Shown here: in pieces, positions 55,291 to 64,000 of the stretch
How the letters are laid out: every line of letters starts with the position of its first letter
Position numbering within the stretch: position 1 is the first letter of the stretch
Assembly: GCA_002007465.1 (NCBI GenBank)
Contig: LNAC01000782.1
Span: forward strand, 294,917 to 358,916
Origin: Ailurus styani
Taxonomy: Eukaryota; Chordata; Mammalia; Carnivora; Ailuridae
Direction of reading: 5' to 3'
Length of the DNA: 64,000 nt
Translations under genes and position numbers: made by a program
Notes under the pieces: model-generated
Told to the model about the DNA's origin: nothing
Databases searched by the model: none
Seen by the model: the letters and a program-made list of their open reading frames with translations, nothing else

Positions 55291-56944
55291 GATGTACACT
55301 GTCTTCCATCCTACTCTCTCTTGAAGCCTGCCCAGTGTCCATTCCCTAGATATAACTTTAATCTGGCTTTTGTCTTTGCCTTCTGTCTGGGAATACTGGT
55401 AGCTAGATAAGAATTTATAGATTTTCCACATAAAACCATCACCATTTTAATAATCTCTGAATGGATTCTGTGATGAGTGATAATGATACTGGTAGAAATT
55501 ATTCCTCTAAGTTTGAAAACATAGGGCAATTAGGTGCATAGATCTTGATTAGTTTTTAGGAACTTTCTTATTTATTTTTTTAGAGTTAGCTGTTTGGTAC
55601 TTTTAATCTTTTAATGACTTATCTTTTTCATTTTTAGATTTAAGACAATAATTAGAGTTAATCTTGGCTGGATAACTATGAAGGGTCATAACTATGTGGG
55701 TCTCATAACTTAAAGGACTTTGTAATGAATATTGTTAGAAATAACCTACTTTGTGATTTTACTTTTGTTTATTCAAAGTCATATTTTTAAAATTGCTGAT
55801 TTAGAGCCTGGTTCATAGAAGGGAGTGTTTTTCACTCAGACAAAGTATAAGCAGCAAAGTAGAATAATTTAGGACATCATTAAGCAATTTTTTCTTTTCA
55901 TGTGTTTTAGGTACACTTGTTCAGCCTTTGATGAGGTCACAGAAATGAAAGGGGTTAGAGATGAGATAAAAGGAAAGTTTGTTGAGACCGGTTTTAATTC
56001 ATAAAAAGTTATAAACTTCACTAAAATAAAAACAATAAAATATTCATTGTAATTTTGATTCCTTGTCTAAAATGTGTGGCATAAACTCCAAATCCACGTA
56101 GATCTTTCTGAGATTTATTCCTGAAGTTTTGGAGCTCAAAGGCGTGGGCAGAACTCATATCAGAACTTTTTCTTGCTGAGGAGTTCTTTCCATGACTAAT
56201 ATGTAGGTAGTACACAGCAGTGTGACCACATTGCTTATCAAAATATTGAAATATTTTCCTGTTGGTTGGTAAAAGTCACTGCCCCCACTTGCTGAAACTT
56301 TTCATAATCCAAGAGCTAAGGGTTAATATCTAGTACATCAGAGGCCACCAAGGACCCTGCTTATGGCCAGCATCCATCCTATAGGTATCTGTGTTTTGGA
56401 TATCACGTTGGTTGTTCTTTTACAGTCTTTCTGCCATTGCATGCAAAGATGTGTAGCTCAGTGACCAAGGTTCTTTCCTGCCTTTGCCAATCTGAGAGGT
56501 AGTTTTGAATGTTCTTTCACACACATTGTTCCTATTTAAAATCAGTAATGGAGTCTTCTAAGTGGTAAATACCATGCTTTAAAAAAAAGCCCAGTGTATC
56601 TCAGGAAAAGTGAATGGAATAATGCTTGTTTTTATTTTTTGTCTTGTCGCTAGCATTATTTCCCAAAGGAATGTATGTACATTGACTGTGCGAAATATTT
56701 GTGGAGTTCTCAGAGTTTTATGCTAGAGGTATTTAGGATTGGGAATTATAGGTTTGTTAGCCGTGAGTGTAGGCACAAATACATTGTGGAGGTTGCTGAA
56801 ATGCTTTGACTCCAGGATTTATTAAAAGAAGACCAAACTGGTGGCTTCTGACAAATTTATGTTACCTTCTGTACTTTGTACAGCAGTAAAATGTCTTAAA
56901 TCATTAAAGAAACAAGGCTTGATCTAAATAAATATTCAGATGTA
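55291..56944. other. No gene recognised
   Basis: About 1.65 kb of AT-rich unique sequence. Frames at 55222-55431, 55311-55529 and 56021-56215 are featureless. Confidence 0.45.
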
Positions 56945-57090
56945 CCCACTGCCTCATTCTATCCTTATAAAATCAACAAGAAGCTGTTGCCACCGGTTTT
57001 TTTAATAGAGATTCCATGACTTGATGGAAGCCAGATGCTTTTGAATGGTGGAGCTAAAGTCAAGACCTCAGATCTAAGTCCAGAGCCCAC
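56945..57090 (-). mobile_element. Possible MIR SINE, antisense, very diverged
   Basis: 'tgcctcattctatccttata', 'atagagattccatgacttga', 'ggtggagctaaagtcaagac' and 'aagtccagagcccact' follow the antisense MIR order loosely. Confidence 0.42.
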
Positions 57091-58559
57091 TTGAAACTGC
57101 TCCTGCCGCTCAGATACTAGGACTTCCCCCATTTTTCAGGCTCCTACAACCGTATGATAGTTCAAATAAGATACCTGTAAATTAGGGGAAATTTCCAGGT
57201 CGTGAAACAAAACACAGTGAAAGAAAAGCACTAAAGGTAAAAAATGAATGCCATATTTATTGTTGAATCTGCATCATTCATGGAATGAGAAGGGAGTAGG
57301 GTAAAATTTTGAACTGTTTGCGTTGAGGCATAATTCTCTGGAGATTGCTAACCCATATCCTTTTTTTAAGTTATTGAGATAGGGTTATTAATGCTAGCTT
57401 GTCTCAGAGGAGATATTATTGAGTGTTGAGTAGCTTTTAAATTAGGAATATTGATGATGTGAATTATCATGATGTGGAATGTGAGTTCATTAAGTTTTGC
57501 TGCTGTGAGGAAGCCATGGCTGAAACATCTGTCCCTTCATTGATGTCAGTAGTGGTTTAGGCCCTTTGGCAAGTCTACTGTGTACCTTTCTCCCTCTTAG
57601 GTCTGTGGATACCTTTTGAATTATATCTGGTGTTCTTGGGGATTTAACCCTATTATCACTAATTTCTTTTAGCATTTTTATGCTTAGGCAGGAAGAATCC
57701 TAAAATACTATCTCTTAGACTTTTAGTTTCCCTAAAGGCAATGGAGAAATAAAAGACTTATATGCATTTTTTCACTCTGAAAAATGTGCTATACTTCTTG
57801 AATGTTCTACACTCTGAGAAGAGAGACTGGCACACGTTTGGGATGTTAGATAAAGGACTAGATCTACCCCTGATACTGATAAAAGAACACAGAAGTTTGA
57901 GATGCACAAGGACAGAGAAAATGAAAATTAATGTCTGTTTATCTTTGCTTTCAGGGAAGAAATTAAACTAATCTCATCAAAGATATTTAGGAAGTTTCTG
58001 ACTGTACTCTTTAATCTTTGTTTCAGAAAACAGCAGACTGCATTATTAAAAAGATCGTTGCATGTGGGAAGAATATTCAGCTGGTGTATGTTTTCAAATA
58101 TGAAATTAAAGAATTTGAAGTTAATTTCAGAGCTGAAGAAACTGCTAGTCAAAACAGTGTAGGCCATTTGGGAAATGTTATTACATTATTTAAAACATAT
58201 CTATTCAAAAATGCATATGTGTGCTGCTGTACAAGTATCCTATGGGTGTAATCACAAATGAAAACTTCACTGTTGCTGAGCTCCAGCTACAAATTGGGCA
58301 AAGGTATTAATTTGATCTCCTCTTTTTGAGTTGGTATATAAACTCAACTTTTGCCAGAGTTGAGAGAATTGAGAAACCCTTCTCTGCCTTTATTGTCAGG
58401 AGGTGTGTGTGTGAGTGTGTGTATGTGCATACAATACTTTAACCTCCTATTGTCTCCTTCTGTGGTTAGTAGGGAGAAGATTCGTTTATGTGCATTCCTG
58501 TTTTTTTAACGTTGTAACAGTTGGTGTGTGAAAACATCTTGCAACCTAACATCCTATGA
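57091..58559. other. No gene confirmed; one candidate exon
   Basis: Unique sequence. At 58000-58026 a pyrimidine-rich tract ends in TTTCAG and is followed by a 74-codon open frame (58027-58251) with lysine/glutamate/valine-rich, plausibly coding composition. A similar TTTCAG occurs at 57950-57955. No donor or family match secures an exon. Confidence 0.3.
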
Positions 58560-59790
58560 GAGAGTTTAGCACTTTGCTTTCTGTCTTTTCTCATCACTTT
58601 TCCTATATCCCTATCCTTTGTTGGCCTCTGAGTGTTGGAGTGCTCCAAGGCTCAGCTGTTAGACTACTCTTTATCTAACTACAGTCATTCTTTAGATGAT
58701 TTCATCCAAGTCTGTGGCTTTAAATGCCATCTATATGCTGAAGGTGCCCATAGTTTTATTTCTAGTTTCAGTAGCTCCTGAGTTTTAGATTTTTGTGTTT
58801 ATTGTCTGCTGTATCTCTCTCCTTGGGTGTCTGAAGTCATCTCAAACTTAGTGTGCCTGAAATGCTGATTCCTGACACGCACGCGTGCGCGCACACACAC
58901 GCACACCCCCCCCCATCTTGCTCCTCTCCTGTCTCCCTCACCTCCTTGAATGGCATTACTATTTACCCAGTTGCCCAGGTGCAAAAACCTAAGGATTAGC
59001 ATTTCTCTTATCACCGATTTTACATTCAGTCCATTAGCATGTCCTGTAGCCATGCTTTTAAGATATATAATATGTATATTCCAAAATAAATCACAGCAGT
59101 TCAACTGTTATCTTCTTACATTGGACTGGCTTCATCTTTCCAAAAGATCTCTGTTTATTCTTAACCTGATGGTGGTCACTAGTCCACCTTCTGTGTTCAG
59201 AGGGAATCATTACAAATATAAAATTAATCCTGTCATTCCTTGTCTTCTAAAGGAAGACTTTTTATCCTACTGGGAATGAAATCTGAAGTTCTTTACATGC
59301 CCTGCAAGGTCTGCCACGGTTTGACCATTGCCTATCACTCTTTATTCATTTTCTACTATTTTTCTTCTGTCCCCACCTCATTCATTCTGTTTTAGCTCTA
59401 CCGGCCACCCTTCTGGCCCCCCAACTCTCGACCTAGGACTTTTGTTCCCTCTGCTGGCAGTGTGCTTCCCCCAGATAGAGGCATGGGTTATTCTCTCCTC
59501 TCATTTAGAATTCCTTTGTCTTCCCCCCAGTTACCTATAGGCTTCCCTTTCTCATCTCATTCAGAATGTTGTTCTTTGACTCCTCTAGTTAAAACAGCAA
59601 TCCTATCACTCTTTATTGTTGTTCAGTATTTTATAGCATTTCTTATTACCTGAAAAAATATTGGTTATTTCACTTAACTTGCTCATTGTCTGTCTCCCCA
59701 GAAAGTATGGAAGCCCCATTTGGATATGGCATTGTTTGTGTCTCTGCTGCTCTGTCTCCAGCAACGGTATCTGGCATATGATGAGGGAAT
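58560..59790 (+). mobile_element. L2 LINE, about 1.2 kb of 3-prime half
   Basis: Long sense L2 order: 'ctttaaatgccatctatatg', 'gtctgaagtcatctcaaact', 'ttacattggactggcttcat', 'ctgtcattccttgtcttcta', 'acatgccctgcaaggtctgc', 'ttctggccccccaactctcg', 'tgctcattgtctgtctcccc', 'atctggcatatgatgagg'. It should span the end of the L2 reverse transcriptase ORF and the 3-prime UTR; all frames are broken. A CA/CG tract and C-run interrupt it at 58874-58914. Confidence 0.72.
58874..58914. repeat. (CA)/(CG) alternating tract plus C9
   Basis: Uninterrupted purine-pyrimidine alternation from 58874 to 58906 with a CGCGTGCGCGC core, then nine Cs. Z-DNA-prone. Confidence 0.9.
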
Positions 59791-59974
59791 GACTACATGA
59801 TACATTTACATTCATTTTTCTTCCTGATATCCTTACCCATTCACTAGTTTTTGTCCTGTGATAATTTAAACTGTCTCTTTATTATCCCATCCTATGTTGC
59901 TATGAATACTCAACAACGTTCTGGTCCCCTTAGAACAGAGGGGCATCTGATTTAAGAGGCAGTTGAAAGAGTGT

Positions 59975-60190
59975 AATGGGTCCAGACTCAGGACTTGGAA
60001 AGAAACAGCTGTGAGTTTAATGTTGTCTAATTACTGACTTTATGATTTTTGGTCAGTTTGATTCACTTCCCTTGACCTCAGTCCTCATTTGTAAACTCAG
60101 GGTAATGACACCACATTCATTTGTTTGTTGTAAAGAATAAAATCATATATGTAGAGCCCCTAGTGTAGAGTTACTGCTCTAATGTGGTAC
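59975..60190 (+). mobile_element. MIR SINE
   Basis: 'gtgtaatgggtccagactca', 'aaacagctgtgagtttaatg', 'ttgacctcagtcctcatttg', 'taaactcagggtaatgacac', 'tttgttgtaaagaataaaat', 'gtagagcccctagtgtagag'. Confidence 0.7.
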
Positions 60191-61964
60191 CTGCTTTTAT
60201 TACCCTTGTGCTAAAGAATGTGTAAACAGTTTTTTTTTTTTTTTGCTGATCAAATCATTGATCTAAATACTTACATTTGTCAGTTTCTTTTTGTTTGTTT
60301 ATTTAATAATCTGGGTATGATTCTGGATGTTCTTAGGATCTGCTTTTTTGGGAGAGAGAAGGAGGGTTGGCAGTTTGCTGGACCACTTATAAATGAGAAG
60401 TCTTGGCTCAGATGGAAGTGTGGGCAGTTCCCCTTCTATCATTTACACATGCAATAGAGTTCCTATTTAAACTAATACAAATGAAACTTGCAATAAATGT
60501 AATTTATGCATTTTCTATAATTGACTTCATCATGATAGTCTCCATCAAGTATCAGAGTTTGGGGTAACATAAACTTGCTAAATAAAGGTATACTACTCTC
60601 TTTACATTAAAAAAAGGGGGGCTCATATTTTGGTCATTTAATTTTTTTGTGGGTAAATATCCAGTTTTCCTGAGTTTCTCTCCTTTCCCTGTTCTCCTCA
60701 AGATTGGGCCCATGTGTCAGCAGAGGCTTGGGAGGTTGTCACGCTGACTTCTATGCTTTTGTTGGAGTCTGATGGGCTGTGACCATTTTGCTCAGGCCCT
60801 AGGCATCTGGCATTGTGCCTATAGAGGTGAGACAGGCCTGACCTGCATTTTGTTTGGTAATCTACTAGCACTCGTTGCTAAAATTTCTTTTATTATAAAT
60901 TCTCAGTTTCCTGCCTGAGGTCTCTACCAGCCTTGTTCTATAAGTACATATTTCTTCAGATTCCTTCATCCTCTCAGCACCTGGAAAGTCCTGGACCATG
61001 AGGAACATATCAGGATCTCTCAGCTGCTTAGCTTCACTCACCAAACTGGACTTCAGACCCCAGCACCTTTGGTCCTAGAAACCCAGAAACCTTTGCCATC
61101 CATTTCTGAATTACTTTTGGGGTATTGTCGTGTTGCTCCCATGCCATACTGAACAAAAGGAATTGACAAAGGAGCTTGCAGATTTTCCTAGACTATGCTC
61201 AGAAGAGCAGAGACCAACCAGCCCTTACACTGGAGCTTCCTCATAAACTTGAGGATTTCTATCACACCTCCCTCTTCTCTACTTCCTGGCTGAGTGGATA
61301 TTCCTTCCACCTCTTGCTTCTCCCTTTGTCTCACTAGTCCCTACTCATCAGAATCAGAGGAAGAATTATTCTTTCTGCTTCCTGTCAGGTGGGAGATTCC
61401 CCAGTATCCTGTCCTCTACCCCCAATACTCTATGGCTTATAGTAAAACTCTATGACTTGAGTTCAACAGATTTACTTTTGATATATAAGTGGGAAGTTTA
61501 TAATAATACTAAAGAATACCCAAACTTTTAATTTTGCTATAGATCTTGACTTTCAGAATTATTATCTTGCCATGGACTCATTAAATTAAACTTGAGACAG
61601 TGCGTAGCATTGACCTTCTTCCTCTAGGCAGGACACCGTCTCCTCTTCTCAGGAAATACTTGACCTTCAAAGTGGAGGATGTAGAGGGAAAAGACCTTCA
61701 AAGGAATGATCAATACTTCTCTTTAATGTGTTGATAATATTATGGTATCACAATGTTTTATAATCCCTAGTCTCTCCTGGTTCTGTGGGGCCTGATGAGC
61801 ATCTAGATTTCACCTGTTTATGATAGTCCTGCTAATTTCCTGATATCCATCAAATCCATCAAGCAGATCTGAACAAATGCATCTAGTTGACTGGAGTCAA
61901 TGACCTTTAAAATGGCTTCTCTCACATATATGTCTTATATACATGTCTTACTTCAAGAAGACTT
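60191..61964. other. No gene recognised
   Basis: About 1.8 kb. A T-run at 60230-60244, then unique sequence. 60900-61650 is CT-rich, possibly an old LTR that I cannot identify. No credible frame. Confidence 0.42.
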
Positions 61965-62990
61965 CAGGCATTTATGGAATGCTATAAGCCTGGTATTGTA
62001 TTATGATCTGGGTATATAAATTGAAAAGACCTAGGTTTTAGGGTGCCTGGGTGGCTCAGTGGGTTAAAGCCGCTGCCTTCGGCTCAGGTCATGATCTCAG
62101 GGTCCTGGGATCGAGGCCCGCATTGGGCTCTCTGCTCGGCGGGGAGCCTGCTTCCTCCTCTCTCTCTGCCTACTTGTTAATCTCTCTCTGTCAAATAAAT
62201 AAATAAAATCTTTAAAAAAAAAGACGTAGGTTTTAGCTATGAGGAAAACCTGGTTTAGTAAAGGAAACAGGCAGACAAAAGAATAAGTACAAGGCAGATT
62301 GACAGGATACAACTGCAGAAGTTATTAGTAAGTAGACATACAGAGTACCCAACAGGGAATTGCCAGTTCTCTTGGATAGTTGCAGGTCAGGTCAGAGAAG
62401 GCTCTTTGTGGTGGTTACCACTGAGTTGGAGGTTGAAGAACAGTTTGGCAGGCAGGCAAAAGGGGAGTGATGCAAACAAAAACAATGAGGCAAAGGAGGT
62501 GAGTTTAGAGTTTTGGGGGGTCTAAATAAATTTTTATTGGTTGGAACATAGAAATTTTGAGGGATTGGCAAGAAATGAGGTTGTCTGTCGTCACAGTCAG
62601 ATCACCAAAAACCGTGGTTGTCTTGCAAAAGAGTTTGGTCTTTATCCTAAAAATTAGGGGCATTGCAGGATTTTAAACACAGAAAGGGTACGATCTGACT
62701 TGCATTCCAGGGAAGTTGCTATGGGTATTGTGTGGAAAATCAGCTGTAAGGGAATGAGCCTGCTAGGAAACAAGATAGGACAAGGCAAAAATGATAGGGG
62801 GAAAAGGGAAAGAGAGAGAGTTAAGAGGTGTGCAGTATAAGTAAAGTGACAACATAGGAGATTAGGGCTGTGGGAAATAAGACAGAAAATAGGAAATGAC
62901 TTCAGAGTTTTGTGTTTATTTGATTGAGTAGTAGGTCGTGTTACTGAAGAAGAGGGAAGTCTCAAAAAGAACTCCCTACATTATTATTAG
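61965..62990 (-). mobile_element. L2 LINE 3-prime half, antisense, split by a SINE
   Basis: Antisense L2 in order: 'gcatttatggaatgctataa', 'ctgggtatataaattgaaaa', SINE at 62041, then 'aggaaacaggcagacaaaag', 'ggtcagagaaggctctttgt', 'gaatgagcctgctaggaaac', 'gggtacgatctgacttgcat'. The 103-codon frame at 62654-62965 is L2 text. Confidence 0.68.
62041..62218 (+). mobile_element. Can-SINE (SINEC), inserted in L2
   Basis: TSD aaaagacctaggtttta (62024-62040) and aaaagacgtaggtttta (62219-62235), one mismatch. Lacks one 'ctgcctgcctct' block; otherwise complete. Confidence 0.95.
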
Positions 62991-62996
62991 GGCAAT

Positions 62997-63185
62997 GGGC
63001 ATTTACTGCGCATGTGCTCTGTGTCATGACTTTTGGATTTGTTACTCTTAGTTAATTCTTCCAAACAGCACTGAGAGAGAAGGGTCATTACTGTTCTTTA
63101 CTTTTTGAGCTCCAAGGGGTTAAATGCCTTGGCCAAAGTCACACAAATAGAAGTGTCAGACCTAGGATTTGCAACCAATCTAAAT
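62997..63185 (-). mobile_element. MIR SINE, antisense
   Basis: 'gggcatttactgcgcatgtg', 'ttactcttagttaattcttc', 'gagagagaagggtcattact', 'gttaaatgccttggccaaag', 'tcacacaaatagaagtgtca', 'gacctaggatttgcaaccaa'. Confidence 0.72.
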
Positions 63186-64000
63186 GACTTCATAATTTGC
63201 TTTAAAAATATTTTAAGTTTATATATTTAATATCATTCCCCTTTTAATGATAATGAACATTCATTATATAAATGAGAAAATACCTAAAAGCAAGACCAGG
63301 AAAAATAGTCATTCAGGGTCTTGCCACACAGAAAGTGGAATCTTGGCTCTGTTGTTCTGGGTGAATTTTCACATGAGGAGAGAAGTTTGAGATGTCCCCA
63401 GGCTCCACCACCAAGATATCTTGTAGGTGGTTGACTATAATAGTATGGATATTAGACTAGCAATCAGCTAGAGAAGCATATTTGGAAATTATTAGTGGAC
63501 AGGAAGTAAGTAAGCTGCAAAAATGGAGAAAATACGTTAAAGAAAACACCAACACTTTCTTGACTCTTGCAAATGTATGGACCGTGACCCTTCACAAAAA
63601 ATAAGCAAACAAACAAATAAATAAATTTAGATTTTGTTTGAAGAAATGAGAAGATCAGTTTGTGTAAGCTGATTTGTATGGAATCTAATACTTTCTATCA
63701 TGATCAAGCTTTTCTCAACGATTCTGGAGATTTCTAGATTTTTCCCACGTTAGTCTGTTGCAAATTTGTCATTGTCTCCCATTTCACCAATAATGGGACC
63801 TAAGTCCTCATAGTAGGCTAATTGAACTATAAAAATGACACTCTGAGGCAGCTAAGTCTGTGAAAGCATGAATTTGTCAAATAAAAGGATTTAAAGACAA
63901 TTGTTTTTAAAGAATAGCTTGCACTCTTGCATTATCGCTTACTTTTTCATCCAAATGCTTTCTGTGTTCTTGGGAAAATATCAGTATTCATCGTTGTTAA
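63186..64000. other. No gene recognised
   Basis: AT-rich unique sequence to the right edge, with a short (AAAC/AAAT)n at 63603-63627. No frame or repeat recognised. Confidence 0.45.

Overview
This is a stretch of carnivore nuclear genome, not a microbial locus. The main evidence is about 29 copies or fragments of the tRNA-Lys-derived Can-SINE (SINEC), which has a GGGCGCCTGGGTGGCTCAGT head, a CT-rich middle, a (AAAT)n/AATCTT tail and target-site duplications (TSDs). The dominant copies carry the 'cctctgccttcggctcagg' and 'ctgcctgcctctctgcctac' blocks. From memory these fit a musteloid (ferret, mink, marten or badger type), but species cannot be fixed from sequence alone. The 3-prime ends of carnivore-type L1, old mammalian L1M, L2, MIR, MER20, Tigger1 and MaLR relics complete a typical intergenic or intronic landscape.

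No intact protein-coding gene, rRNA, tRNA gene or CRISPR array was found. The longest open frames are 100-139 codons. Most are chance frames or translations of SINEs, which repeatedly give an 'AWVAQWVKASAFGSGHD'-like peptide.

Layout. 0-10 kb: two SINEs at the left edge, one at 1.0 kb, an L1 3-prime end at 2.1-2.6 kb, then a SINE-free block to 10.1 kb holding only old L1/L2/MIR pieces and microsatellites. 10-15.3 kb: a pile of L1M pieces, mostly antisense, holding a SINE, a young L1 fragment with a split poly(A), a 194-bp internal duplication and a MaLR LTR. 15.4-17.3 kb: four antisense SINEs. 17.3-26 kb: mostly unique sequence, including a block at 22.8-24.0 kb that looks like a conserved non-coding element. 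26-33 kb: old L1 interrupted by a nearly full-length Tigger1 transposon, which is itself interrupted by two SINEs. 33-44.8 kb: L2, a young L1 end, MER20, SINEs, a hAT element split by a SINE, MIR, L2 and an L1M end. 44.8-47.3 kb: two antisense solo ERV LTRs, the first CpG-rich. 47-64 kb: scattered SINEs, a MaLR LTR, MIRs and two long L2 tracts.

The window also carries assembly marks. Five single N characters occur, and four are flanked by a near-identical direct repeat of 20-82 bp, as expected when overlapping contig ends are joined without merging. Those duplications should not be read as biology.

I found no evidence of an undescribed biological system. The more interesting items are retrotransposition footprints: a SINE reduced to 22 bp between its TSDs, two elements with split poly(A) tails, the nested Tigger1 with a lost catalytic Asp, the CpG-rich solo LTR, and a possible short retrocopy at 36.5 kb.
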